Origin: DATAEK01 sp036258055
GTDB taxonomy: Bacteria; Acidobacteriota; Vicinamibacteria; Vicinamibacterales; 2-12-FULL-66-21
Direction: 5' to 3'
NCBI GenBank assembly: GCA_036258055.1
Contig: DATAEK010000361.1
Location: 1 to 24,100 of the forward strand
Length of the DNA: 24,100 nucleotides
The position numbers and the translations under genes are program-made. Each line of letters opens with the position of its first letter. The first letter of the stretch is position 1. The notes beneath the pieces are model-generated. The model saw nothing but the letters and a program-made list of their open reading frames with translations, was not told the DNA's origin and ran no database searches. Positions 7,381 through 15,516 of the stretch are shown here, in pieces.

Positions 7381-8117
7381 TACTCTACCGGCGTATCCAC
7401 AATCCGCCCATCGAACAGATAGAGGTGACGCTGGGCTCTGGCTACGTAGTCGGGGTTATGGGTTGCGATACAGAGCGTCGCACCGTCGGCGTGGAGCTCG
7501 GCGAGCATCTGCATCAGCGCTTCACCGGCCTTCGAGTCGAGATTGCCGGTAGGCTCGTCGGCAAGGAGGATGGGCGGGCGGCCGGCGATCGCGCGCGCGA
7601 CGGCAACCAGCTGCTGATGACCGCCGGAGAGCTGTCCAGGACGCTGCTTGGATCGTCCTGCGAGGCCGACACGTTCAAGTGCGGCCTGGACCGTTCCGTG
7701 GCGATCGGCCACACCGCGTAGCGTCAGCGGATATTCGACGTTCTCGTAGACGCTCATGTCGCCGATGAGATTGAAGCTCTGAAAGATGAGCCCGATCTCG
7801 ACGTTCCGCGCGCGTGCCCGCTCGGCGGGCGACAGCTCATCGACGGGCCGTCCGTTCAGCCAGTATCGCCCCGCCGTCATGGAGTCGAGGAGCGCCAGCA
7901 CCGCAAGGAACGTGGACTTTCCGCAGCCTGAGGGCCCCGAAACAGAGACGTACTCGCCACAGCCGATGTCCACCGTGACGTCTCGAAGGGCCCATGTCTC
8001 CTCGTCCGCGTCCCCTTTGAACACCTTGCTGACGCCTTGCAGACGGATGAGAGGCAGGTTGCCGTCCCCCGCTTGCTTCTGGGTCTCGCGTGTCTCGGTC
8101 CGCCGGCGCCACCACAT
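7380..8117 (-). CDS. ABC transporter ATP-binding protein, LolD/MacB type
   Basis: From the ATG at 8117 the product is 245 residues, the normal size for this family, and GGAGG sits 5 nt upstream. Motifs run in order: Walker A GPSGCGKST, Q-loop IFQSFNLIGDMSVYENVEYPL, signature LSGGHQQ, Walker B ILLADEPTGNLD, and H-loop CIATHNPD. The FQSFNL and GEALM segments place it with the LolD/MacB/FtsE-like ATPases that power MacB/FtsX permeases. The signature has His where Gln is usual, and the following Arg of LSGGQQQR is Leu. No permease is adjacent; the two ADOP permeases in this window also lack ATPases, so it could serve one of them (inference). The open frame extends upstream to 8555 but that part is the antisense of the peptidase gene. 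Confidence 0.9.
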   Translation of the reverse strand: MWWRRRTETRETQKQAGDGNLPLIRLQGVSKVFKGDADEETWALRDVTVDIGCGEYVSVSGPSGCGKSTFLAVLALLDSMTAGRYWLNGRPVDELSPAERARARNVEIGLIFQSFNLIGDMSVYENVEYPLTLRGVADRHGTVQAALERVGLAGRSKQRPGQLSGGHQQLVAVARAIAGRPPILLADEPTGNLDSKAGEALMQMLAELHADGATLCIATHNPDYVARAQRHLYLFDGRIVDTPVE

Positions 8118-8256
8118 ACGACCCTCCGATCTCCAGATGATCGGCGCAAGCCCGACCGGCTCCGCCGCCGACGAATCCTCAGACGTGCGCTGGGCCCGAT
8201 TGGTTGCGCGCGAGGGACGAGATCGTGCCTGCCTGCCGATGTGACAGAGTAGGAAG

Positions 8257-9594
8257 ATGAACCGATTCGAGCCGCGCGCACGCCTGGCGGCGTTGATGGC
8301 CCTGGGTTTGGCCATCGCGCCCGCCGCCACGCCCCGCGGGCAACAGACCCCGATGCTTTCAGCCGACGAACGCGCCATCCTGCAGCACGTGTCCGCACAC
8401 AGCCGCGACGACGGGGTTGCCCTGCTCGAACGGGCGGTGAACATCAACAGCGGCACGCAGAATTTCGCCGGCGTGCGTGAAGTCGGGAAGCTGTTCGACG
8501 CGGAGCTCAAGACGCTCGGTTTCCGGACACGCTGGGTCGACGGCGCATCCTTCAAGCGAGCGGGTCACCTCGTGGCCGAGCATCCTGGCCGCGGCCCGCA
8601 CATCCTCTTGATCGGCCATCTCGACACCGTGTTCGAGCCCGACAGCCCGTTCCAGAAGTTCGAGCGGATTGATGAAAAATCGGCAAAGGGCCCGGGCATC
8701 CTCGACATGAAGGGTGGCGACGTCATCATGATCCAGGCGCTCAAGGCCCTGGCCGCGGCCGGCGCCCTGAAGGACATGCACGTCAGCGTAGTCATGACCG
8801 GCGACGAGGAGTCCGCGGGTGACCCCCAAAGCGCGGCGCGGGCGGCGCTGGTCGCGGCCGCCAAGGGCGCGCAGGTCGCGATCGGCTTCGAGGACGGCGA
8901 CGGCAACCCGGGGCACGCGGTGATCGGCCGCCGCGGCACGGCTGGCTGGACCCTGCGGGTGAAAGGAACCCCGGCCCATTCGTCGCAGATCTTTCGCGAG
9001 GACATCGGCTTCGGCGCCGTCTTCGAGGCCGCGCGCATTCTGAACGCGTTTCGCGAAACGCTGTCGCGCGAGGAACATCTGACCTTCAATCCGGCGGTCG
9101 TGCTCGGTGGAACCCAGATGGACTTCGACGCGAGACAGTCCCGCGGCTCAGCGTTCGGTAAGGACAACGTAATCCCGGAGCTCGCGCTCGTCGCCGGGGA
9201 TCTGCGGGCGCTGTCGAACGATCAGTTCGAGCGCGCGCGGCAGACGATGAAGCGGATCGTAGCGGAGTCGCTGCCGCACACGACCGCCGAGATCGAGTTC
9301 GACGAAGGCTACCCGCCACTGGCGCCTACCGATGGCAACCAGAAGCTGCTCGAGCTGTACGACAAGGCCAGTCGCGATCTTGGCCTCGGTCCGGTGACGG
9401 CCGTGAATCCCGATCGCGCCGGCGCGGCCGACGTGTCCTTCGTGGCCGGCGAGATCCCGATGATCATCGATGGCATCGGCATGCGCGGTGATGGCGGCCA
9501 CACCGTCAACGAGATTGCCGACCTGTCGATGTTCCCATCGCAGATCAGTCGCGCGGCCGTGCTGCTCTATCGTCTCTCGCGCACTGACCGGTGA
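8257..9594 (+). CDS. Secreted M20 family metallopeptidase, glutamate carboxypeptidase-like
   Basis: The 445-residue product has an N-terminal signal peptide (LAALMALGLAIAPAATPRGQ) and the full M20 di-zinc site: H121 and D123 (IGHLDT), bridging D150 (GILDMKGG), catalytic E184 and metal E185 (GDEES), E212/D213 (GFEDGD) and H415 (GDGGHTVNE). H241 in TPAHSS is the conserved histidine of the dimerisation lid domain, which spans about 225-340. This pattern is closest to carboxypeptidase G2-like enzymes, which cut C-terminal glutamate or related amides. Location is probably periplasmic. It diverges from the ABC ATPase across 139 bp and converges with the VWFA gene, with only 13 nt between stops. An AGGA lies just before the ATG. 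Exact substrate is unknown. Confidence 0.92.
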   Translation: MNRFEPRARLAALMALGLAIAPAATPRGQQTPMLSADERAILQHVSAHSRDDGVALLERAVNINSGTQNFAGVREVGKLFDAELKTLGFRTRWVDGASFKRAGHLVAEHPGRGPHILLIGHLDTVFEPDSPFQKFERIDEKSAKGPGILDMKGGDVIMIQALKALAAAGALKDMHVSVVMTGDEESAGDPQSAARAALVAAAKGAQVAIGFEDGDGNPGHAVIGRRGTAGWTLRVKGTPAHSSQIFREDIGFGAVFEAARILNAFRETLSREEHLTFNPAVVLGGTQMDFDARQSRGSAFGKDNVIPELALVAGDLRALSNDQFERARQTMKRIVAESLPHTTAEIEFDEGYPPLAPTDGNQKLLELYDKASRDLGLGPVTAVNPDRAGAADVSFVAGEIPMIIDGIGMRGDGGHTVNEIADLSMFPSQISRAAVLLYRLSRTDR

Positions 9595-9607
9595 CGACCG
9601 TCCGCGG

Positions 9608-10531
9608 TTACTGATTCAGGCTGCCGCGCCGAACGGCCATGTAGCCGTTGCGCGCGCGTGCGTGGTAGTTCCCGTCGCGCATGGTCACGCGAATGCTGTG
9701 GTACTGCCCGTCGAGGCGTTTCGGCGACGCATAGCCCAGCACGTACTGACTGTTCAGCTCCTCCGCGATGCGCGCGGTGGCTGCCGACAGTTCCTCGGTG
9801 CCCGTTACCACCTCCGTCCGGCCGCCGCTCTGATTGGTGATCTCTCCGAGCGCCGTAGGATTCACCCGCGTATTGATCGGCACGCGCTTCGATGAGTCGA
9901 TGGCGATGGCATATACGAACGCTTCGCTCCGAAGGAGCGCCGAGCGGACGTCTCGGAGCGTCGCGTCGCTCGCGGTGTCGGCGCCGTCGGAGATGATGAG
10001 GAGCGCTGCGCGCTCCTGTAATCGCTTCTGCACGAGCGGCATCGCGCTCAGCACCGCGTCGTAGATGGCGGTGCCCCCGGACGGACGAATCGTGTCCAGG
10101 GCCTCGCGCACGACGTCCGGCGTGGCCGTCCACCGCGTCAGGATTCGTGGCGCGTGGTTGAACGCCACGAGGAAGTACTGATCGTCGGGAGCCAGAAGCG
10201 TGAACAGGAAATGTTCGACGGCCGTACGCGCGTCGAGAATCCGCTGTCCGAACATACTGTCACTGACGTCGAGGAGGACTCCGAGCCCCACCGGCACACG
10301 GCTGTTGATGAACACGCTGATCGGCTGACGCTCGCCGTCTTCGAATACCGCGAACTCCTCCTGCGGCAGCCCCGTGATCAGGCGTCCCGAACTGTCGAGA
10401 ACCGTGACCGTGACCATGACGAGGTCCACGCCCGAATGAAGGGGAGGGCGGGTGTCCCGCACAATTTGCGGCTCGAACCCCAGTGCGGTCGCGATCGCGA
10501 GTACGGCTGGAAGCAGCCAGCGCGCGGGCAC
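9608..10531 (-). CDS. VWFA-related acidobacterial domain protein (secreted)
   Basis: The 307-residue product starts with GTG (10531), supported by AGGA 7 nt upstream, and has a short signal-like segment (WLLPAVLAIATALG). Residues 34-75 form the N-terminal strand domain typical of this family (VMVTVTVLDSSGRLITGLPQEEFAVFEDGERQPI). The von Willebrand A domain follows, with a complete metal-ion site: D88-x-S90-x-S92 (DVSDS), T154 (SGGT) and D182 (SDGAD). The C-terminus (EELNSQYVLGYASP...YHSIRV) is also family-specific. VWFA-related acidobacterial domain proteins (TIGR03436 type) are abundant in this phylum; their function is unknown but an adhesive or protein-binding role outside the cytoplasm is likely. 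It is transcribed away from the metzincin lipoprotein gene across a 130-bp gap. Confidence 0.93.
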   Translation of the reverse strand: MPARWLLPAVLAIATALGFEPQIVRDTRPPLHSGVDLVMVTVTVLDSSGRLITGLPQEEFAVFEDGERQPISVFINSRVPVGLGVLLDVSDSMFGQRILDARTAVEHFLFTLLAPDDQYFLVAFNHAPRILTRWTATPDVVREALDTIRPSGGTAIYDAVLSAMPLVQKRLQERAALLIISDGADTASDATLRDVRSALLRSEAFVYAIAIDSSKRVPINTRVNPTALGEITNQSGGRTEVVTGTEELSAATARIAEELNSQYVLGYASPKRLDGQYHSIRVTMRDGNYHARARNGYMAVRRGSLNQ

Positions 10532-10661
10532 AGGTCTATCCTACTGCCAATTTTCGGACAGGATCGTGATGTGGATTGCAGAACGGTAAGGCGTCGTGCG
10601 GCAGCGATCGAGAGTTTGGTCGATCTTCGCAGAGCACACGCTTTGCACTCGCGCCCGGGTC

Positions 10662-11684
10662 ATGCGTCGAGCGACTCTTGCTGCCCTCCTCGTTCTGCCA
10701 CTCGCGGCCTGCGGCGGCGCGTCGAATACGCCGAATACGCCCACGTCAGCCGACGCCACGCACCTCTTCACCGGCCAGACGGTCAACGTCGTGACCGGCG
10801 CTCCGGCGGGAAACCTTGTGGTCTCGGCGGGTACCGGCAATCCGGTGACGGCCGACAGCAGTGGGAACTTCACGATCGATCTGGGCGGGTCAGGCACCTA
10901 CAGGATGGATGTCAGGGGCGGCGGGTTCGTGGCTCGCGAGACCTCGATCAGCGCGGCACCGGATCGCGTGCCCGTGTCGATGATCCCGGGTTCGTTCGAT
11001 CTCTTTGCCTTCGACGAGATGTTCCGCACCGAGAACGCGCGCCTGCAACGCTGGACCACACGCCCCGCCCTCGTTGTCGTCGCGACGACGATGGTGTTCC
11101 AATCGACGGGGCAGAACGAGTTCCAGGCCAGCAGCGAACAGATGTCGGACGACGACGTCAACCAGCTCGTCGCGCATCTGTCCGAGGGGCTGACCCTCAT
11201 GACGGCGAACACGTTTACGAGCTGGGCGTCAGTGGAGGTGGAGCGGCCGAACGCCGGCGATCGCGTGTTCGTCACGCGGACGGGCAAGGTCGTCGTCGGC
11301 CGCTACAGTGGCATCGCAACGAACGCGAACACGATTGGGTATGGCAGGTGGTCTGAAACCTCGGACGGCACCGTCGTCGGCGGCGCGATGTTCCTCGACC
11401 GCGATTTCGATCGCAACGACCCGCGGCGGCGGCTGCTGCGGATCCACGAGCTCGGCCACGCGCTCGGCTACCAGCACGTCAAATCGCGCACGTCGATCAT
11501 GAATCCGGCGATCGGACCCGAGCCGACGGAGTTCGATCGGACCGGAGCGGTGATTGCGTTTCAACGTCCGCCGGGCAACCGCTCGCCCGACACCGATCCT
11601 GTGGGCGTCGGCGTGCATACAGCGTTGAGCACCGACAGTGGCGGACGCTGGTCGTCCGTTATCTGTCATGTCGGGACTCGCTGA
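10662..11684 (+). CDS. Metzincin (matrixin-like) zinc protease lipoprotein
   Basis: From the ATG at 10662 the product is 340 residues with a lipoprotein signal (MRRATLAALLVLPLAAC, lipid Cys 17). After a Ser/Thr-rich linker there is a carboxypeptidase-regulatory-like beta domain (about 30-105: TGQTVNVVTGAPAGNLVVSA ending GGGFVARET), then the protease domain. The zinc motif HELGHALGYQH spans 262-272 (HExxHxxGxxH) and is followed by SIMNP with the Met-turn at M280, which together define metzincins of the matrixin type. No propeptide cysteine switch is visible. It should sit in the outer membrane or periplasm and cut proteins; the substrate is unknown. An open frame continues upstream to 10596, but it would bury the lipobox, so I chose this start. 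Confidence 0.87.
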   Translation: MRRATLAALLVLPLAACGGASNTPNTPTSADATHLFTGQTVNVVTGAPAGNLVVSAGTGNPVTADSSGNFTIDLGGSGTYRMDVRGGGFVARETSISAAPDRVPVSMIPGSFDLFAFDEMFRTENARLQRWTTRPALVVVATTMVFQSTGQNEFQASSEQMSDDDVNQLVAHLSEGLTLMTANTFTSWASVEVERPNAGDRVFVTRTGKVVVGRYSGIATNANTIGYGRWSETSDGTVVGGAMFLDRDFDRNDPRRRLLRIHELGHALGYQHVKSRTSIMNPAIGPEPTEFDRTGAVIAFQRPPGNRSPDTDPVGVGVHTALSTDSGGRWSSVICHVGTR

Positions 11685-11755
11685 GCGTTCCACCAGGTCT
11701 TTCGCCGAAAGGCGCGCTCCGGGACCTCGACCGCCAGACGCCAGTGCCGCGCCAG

Positions 11756-12994
11756 TCAGGTCGTCGTGCGATGAGCCGGTCGCAGCCAATGCGGCATCGG
11801 CCCGCCGGCAGGGGCGAACACGATCTGGAAGAGCTGCAGCCATCCGCTCGTGAACGCCGCTTCGGATCCCGCCAGGTAGAGCCGCCACGTTCGCGCGAAC
11901 GTTTCGTCGAACATCTGCGTCACCACCGCTTCCGATTGGTCGAAGCGCTCCCGCCAGCGCCGTAGCGTGCGTGCGTAGTGCAACCGCAGATTCTCCACGT
12001 CCACGACGCTCATGTCCGCGGGGCAGAGCACCTCGGTCGTGACTTCGGCCAGCGTCGGCGCGTACGAGCCCGGAAAGATCCGCTCGCGGATCCACGCGTT
12101 GATCGGCCGCGGCCGATCTCGTCCGATGAAATGCAGCAGACCGCGGCCCGTGTCGGGCTTGAGCACGCGCTGCAGGAGCGAGGCAAGCACGGGAAACTGG
12201 CGCCGGCCGACGTGCTCGAGCATGCCGACGGAGACGAACGCGTCGAAGCGTCCGGAGACGTTGCGATAGTCGTCACAGATGAACTCGACGTGGGTGTCGA
12301 GGCCCTCGCGTTGTGCGCGCTTGCGGGCGTAAGCAACCTGCTCAGTCGAGATGTTGAACGCTTTGACAGAGACGCCATAGTGCCGCGCCATATGCAGCGC
12401 GAGCGCACCCCATCCACAGCCCGTCTCGACGACTGTGTCTCCAGGCTGAAGCGCCAGCTTGCGGCAGACGAGATCGAGCTTTGCAATCTGAGCGGCCTCG
12501 AGCGTTGCGTCCGGTGTCGGAAAGCAGGCGCAGGTATAGACCAGTTGGGAATCCAGCCACAGCGCGTAGAAGTCGTTGCCGAGGTCGTAGTGACGGTGGA
12601 CGTTATCGCGGGATGAGAACAGATCGTTTGCCGGCGCGAACCAGAGCGCGAGCCGTTCGCGCCATGAAAGCCGGGATGGGCGAGTCATCGACGAGAGGCG
12701 ATCGAGCACCTCCTGAAAATCTCCAACCACCTCGACGCGTCCCTGCACGTAGCCGTCGCCAAACCAGACGTCAGGGTTGAGCAACAGACCGGCAAGGGCC
12801 CCTCGATCCCGTACGACCAGCCGGCCGATTTCGGTGCCGGTGAATGCGGGTGAGCTTCCGTCCCAGAGCTCGACACGTACGTGTGCCGGTCCGACGACGC
12901 TCTGGAGGCGCGCGGCCATCCAGCGATCGCGGCGGCCGACCCGTCCGGGCGTGGCCAACGACGAACGATAGGGAAGTACGAGACTGCCTCGCAC
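11756..12994 (-). CDS. Cyclopropane-fatty-acyl-phospholipid synthase family methyltransferase
   Basis: Start GTG at 12994 is chosen because AAGGAGG lies 5-6 nt before it; an upstream in-frame extension to 13072 lacks such a site. The 412-residue product has the CFA layout: an N-terminal lipid-binding domain (about 25-115, with NPDVWFGDGYVQGRVEVVGD), then HYDLGNDFYALWLD (135-148), YTCACFPTPDATLEAAQ (153-169), the SAM motif VVETGCGWGALAL (188-200), and MLEHVG as the family glutamate motif. It would transfer a methylene from S-adenosylmethionine to unsaturated acyl chains of membrane lipids at the membrane face. YTCACF replaces the more usual YSCAYF. It converges with the metzincin gene, 71 nt apart. 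It could also be a related mycolic-type or methoxylating enzyme. Confidence 0.9.
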   Translation of the reverse strand: MRGSLVLPYRSSLATPGRVGRRDRWMAARLQSVVGPAHVRVELWDGSSPAFTGTEIGRLVVRDRGALAGLLLNPDVWFGDGYVQGRVEVVGDFQEVLDRLSSMTRPSRLSWRERLALWFAPANDLFSSRDNVHRHYDLGNDFYALWLDSQLVYTCACFPTPDATLEAAQIAKLDLVCRKLALQPGDTVVETGCGWGALALHMARHYGVSVKAFNISTEQVAYARKRAQREGLDTHVEFICDDYRNVSGRFDAFVSVGMLEHVGRRQFPVLASLLQRVLKPDTGRGLLHFIGRDRPRPINAWIRERIFPGSYAPTLAEVTTEVLCPADMSVVDVENLRLHYARTLRRWRERFDQSEAVVTQMFDETFARTWRLYLAGSEAAFTSGWLQLFQIVFAPAGGPMPHWLRPAHRTTT

Positions 12995-13071
12995 ACACAC
13001 CTCCTTGCCGAACGGCCCCAATTTATTATCGCAATCTCGGGGATTTCGTGCATTTCTGGTCGCCGACGCCA

Positions 13072-13156
13072 CCGATTGCCCGCTGTCCGGGGTCCACTGT
13101 CTGGCGTCCCCGCTCGGGCGGTAACTTCGGCCGCGGCTTTCGCGGCGGGCAATCGG
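13072..13156. repeat. 12-bp perfect inverted repeat enclosing a foldable 61-nt segment
   Basis: CCGATTGCCCGC (13072-13083) and GCGGGCAATCGG (13145-13156) are perfect inverted copies. Inside, CGGGG (13088-13092) pairs with CCCCG (13108-13112) with a further CCA/TGG pairing, and CCGCG-GCTTT-CGCGG (13131-13145) forms a hairpin. The whole could fold as a three-way junction on either strand. On the minus strand it would lie in the leader of the cyclopropane synthase gene, 78 nt before its GTG. It is not a tRNA and matches no riboswitch that I recognise. Confidence 0.5.
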
Positions 13157-13286
13157 ACCAGGCCGAATGTCTAATCAGGTTGGCCGTCTCCAATTGACGA
13201 GCTAATTCTAAGGGCCAAACCACGGTTCGGATCGAAGTGGTCGTCACGCGACAACCTGTCCAGATCGACACGAATTCTTCACAGAG

Positions 13287-13339
13287 TTGCGATCTCACCG
13301 TTGCGATCCTGGATTATGATCAGGCATCGAGATCGCAAC
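13287..13339. repeat. Three TTGCGATC copies (two direct, one inverted) upstream of the HTH gene
   Basis: TTGCGATCTC (13287-13296) is inverted exactly at 13329-13338 (GAGATCGCAA). A second direct copy, GTTGCGATC (13300-13308), is a perfect inverse of 13331-13339. A TATGAT that could serve as a -10 element (13315-13320) lies between the arms. This is a plausible operator cluster about 100 bp before the small HTH gene; a hairpin is the alternative. Confidence 0.5.
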
Positions 13340-13441
13340 CCTGACGGGATGTCCTGTGGCCGGAGGCTTGGATCTTCGCAGGATGTCCCGAGGGAGCTCC
13401 AGGCGCGGCGCTGCACCTGCCGGCTGGAACAAGGGGGAAAC

Positions 13442-13663
13442 ATGGCGACTCAGGTCCGTCCCTCTTTCCCGGAATCTCCAGGCCGTCTTCTCGAACGCAT
13501 TCGAGGCGAGTTCCTCGAAATGCCCGGCCTGCGCCTCACTGTGGCGCAAGCGTGCCGGCTCTGGGCACTCGACCGTCATCAGTGCGACGACGTGCTGCGG
13601 CTGCTGGTCGACGGCCACTTCCTGCGAAAGACGTCTGACGGTTCCTTCATCCGCGCCGCCTGA
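13442..13663 (+). CDS. Small helix-turn-helix-like protein
   Basis: The ATG at 13442 follows AGGGGGAAAC, a strong ribosome-binding site, and gives 74 residues. The sequence is mostly helical: a basic N-terminal helix (GRLLERIRGEFLEMPG), then LTVAQACRLWALDRHQCDDVLRLLVDGHFLRKTSDGSFIR, which reads as a helix-turn-helix followed by a short wing, as in winged-helix DNA-binding domains. Similar short proteins with the pattern LRLTxxQAxRLWxLD...LxxLVxxGFLxRxxDG recur in Acidobacteriota to my knowledge; no function is established. It may bind DNA and regulate its neighbours or itself; the TTGCGATC repeats upstream would be candidate sites. An upstream extension of the frame to 13301 runs through those repeats and is unlikely. 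The amidase gene follows after 36 nt. Confidence 0.8.
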   Translation: MATQVRPSFPESPGRLLERIRGEFLEMPGLRLTVAQACRLWALDRHQCDDVLRLLVDGHFLRKTSDGSFIRAA

Positions 13664-13699
13664 CGAGGGTCGAGGCCAACCTGAAATAGAATCCGCTCC

Positions 13700-15415
13700 A
13701 TGAAACGGTCCGTCGTGGCGTTCATGGGGCTCGCGCTGATCGGCGCGCTTGGTCTGGCCCGCGAATCGCGCGTAGCGCCAGCAGCTCCCACATTCTCCGT
13801 CGTCGAATCGACGATCCAGCAGATGCAGGCCGCGTTGAAGGACGGGCGGATCACGTCCCGTGGTCTCGTCGAGCAGTACCTCCAGCGGCTCGCGCTGTAC
13901 GAGCACCGGCTCCACGCGGCCATTGCCGTGAATCCCGAGGCACTCGCGGAGGCCGACGCACGCGATCGTGCGCGGACGCAGGGGAACGCGCACGGCCCGC
14001 TCTTTGGCATCCCGATCGCCCTGAAGGACAACGTTCAGACGACGAACATGCCGACCACGGGCGGCGCGCTCGTGTTCGAAGGTTTCGTTCCACCGTACGA
14101 AGCGACCGTGACGCGCAACCTTCGGGAAGCAGGCGCGATCGTCATCGCCAAGACCGGCATGACGGAGCTGGCCAACTGGGTGGCGGGTGCACCGACGCCG
14201 ATGCCAGGGAACTACAACGCGATTGGCGGCTACGGCCTGAACCCCTACGATCCGCGTCGCGATCCACGTGAGGCGACGTTCGACGGCCGGCCCGTGCTCA
14301 CGACGGGCGGGTCGAGCTCCGGCATCGGAACGGCGGTCAGCTTCTGGGCGGCGAACGTCGGCACCGAAACATCCGGATCGATTCTGAGTCCGTCGAACCA
14401 GAACATGCTCGCGGCGGTGAAGCCGACGCTCGGCCGCGTGAGCCGCTACGGCATCATCCCGATCACCGCGGATCAGGACACCGCGGGTCCGATGGCGAGA
14501 ACGGTGACGGACGCGGCGATCCTCCTTGGCGCACTCGAGAGCGCGTCACCCGATCCCAATGACCCGGCCACCAGCCCATGCAGCGCGCCGCCGAATCGCG
14601 ACTACACGCAGTTCCTGCGCGCCGGCGGCCTCAAGGGTGCGCGGGTTGGCATCCCTCGGGCGTTCTTCTACGACGCGCTACCGCAGGGCTCCGAGCGCAA
14701 TCGCGGCGGTCTCAACGCCGATCAGGCCAAAGTGATGGCGGAAGCGATCGCGATGCTCAAGTCTCAAGGCGCGGTGGTCGTCGATCCGGCCGACATCCCC
14801 AGCGTGACGGACACCGATCAGGCGAAGAGCTTCGTCGTCCACGGCATCTGTTCGGGCGTCGAGGATGCGAAAGGGAAGGATGAGGACTGCTCGGTCGTCT
14901 TGAAGTACGGAATGAAGCGCGACTTCAACAAGTGGCTCACATCGCTCGGACCGTCCGCGCCTGTCAAGACCTTGACCGAGCTGCGCAACTGGAACGTCGC
15001 ACACAAGGGTGCGGGCGCGATCAAATACGGGCAGTCACAGCTCGATATCTCCGACGAAATGGACGTCGACAAGGATCGCGCGCGATACGAGTCCGATCGC
15101 GCACTCGATATCGAGATGACCGCCACGCACGGGATTGACGCGGCGATGAAAGCCAACAGCCTCGACGCGTTGATCTTTCCGGCCGCACTGGGCGCCGCGC
15201 TTGCCGCGCGGCCTGGATATCCGACGGTCATCGTGCCGTTCGGTATGGTGCCCAACGCCCCGACGCCTGCGTTACCGGCGGCCTTCGATGCGAAGCCGGC
15301 GCCGTTCGGTGTGAGCTTTACTGGAACGGCGTGCAGTGAGCCCCGTTTGCTCGAGCTCGCCTACGCGTTCGAGCAGGCCACGAAGCGTCGAACGCCTCCG
15401 CCCGGCTTCCGCTGA
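13700..15415 (+). CDS. Secreted amidase-signature family hydrolase
   Basis: The 571-residue product has a signal peptide (VVAFMGLALIGALGLA) and the full amidase-signature catalytic set: K109 in PIALKDN, the cis-serine in GGSSSG (203-208) and the nucleophile S227 in GTETSGS. Further family segments are IPIALKDNVQTTNMPTTGG, AIVIAKTGMTELANW and GRVSRYGIIPITADQDTAGPMARTVTDAA. It hydrolyses carboxylic amides; an exported member would act in the periplasm on peptides or other amides, not on tRNA as GatA does. It has an insert around 295-400 with several Cys residues (C293, C384, C398 region), which may form disulfides outside the cytoplasm. No strong Shine-Dalgarno is visible. It may be cotranscribed with the small HTH gene 36 nt upstream. 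Confidence 0.92.
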   Translation: MKRSVVAFMGLALIGALGLARESRVAPAAPTFSVVESTIQQMQAALKDGRITSRGLVEQYLQRLALYEHRLHAAIAVNPEALAEADARDRARTQGNAHGPLFGIPIALKDNVQTTNMPTTGGALVFEGFVPPYEATVTRNLREAGAIVIAKTGMTELANWVAGAPTPMPGNYNAIGGYGLNPYDPRRDPREATFDGRPVLTTGGSSSGIGTAVSFWAANVGTETSGSILSPSNQNMLAAVKPTLGRVSRYGIIPITADQDTAGPMARTVTDAAILLGALESASPDPNDPATSPCSAPPNRDYTQFLRAGGLKGARVGIPRAFFYDALPQGSERNRGGLNADQAKVMAEAIAMLKSQGAVVVDPADIPSVTDTDQAKSFVVHGICSGVEDAKGKDEDCSVVLKYGMKRDFNKWLTSLGPSAPVKTLTELRNWNVAHKGAGAIKYGQSQLDISDEMDVDKDRARYESDRALDIEMTATHGIDAAMKANSLDALIFPAALGAALAARPGYPTVIVPFGMVPNAPTPALPAAFDAKPAPFGVSFTGTACSEPRLLELAYAFEQATKRRTPPPGFR

Positions 15416-15516
15416 TCGTCGGATTCCCATCGTCGAGCCGTCCCCGTCGGAGGTCGCCTGGAGGCGGTTGACGTCGCGTCCCGAGCAAAACCCGCCATTC
15501 TTGCGGTTCCCGTTAC

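Larger units (their letters stand above)
12995..13441. other. Gene-poor 447-bp region between the cyclopropane synthase and the HTH gene
   Basis: I see no convincing gene here; the open frames that cross it have no Shine-Dalgarno and unconvincing composition. It serves as the divergent control region of the two flanking genes. It contains the synthase Shine-Dalgarno (13001-13006), an AT-rich patch (13020-13031), a 12-bp inverted repeat enclosing a foldable segment (13072-13156), an AT-rich patch with TAGAAT on the minus strand near 13205, and three copies of TTGCGATC around a TATGAT (13287-13339). Confidence 0.7.

Noticed and set aside
8118..8555. N-terminal extension of the ABC ATPase
   Set aside because: It would overlap the start of the M20 peptidase gene in antisense, has no ABC homology, and a strong ribosome-binding site supports the ATG at 8117.
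9575..9608. Terminator hairpin between the M20 and VWFA genes
   Set aside because: Only a 4-bp CGGT/ACCG pairing is visible, without a T-run; too weak to call.
13072..13156. tRNA or known riboswitch in the folded segment
   Set aside because: Stem lengths and loops do not fit a tRNA, there is no TTC-arm consensus in the right place, and no riboswitch core is recognisable.
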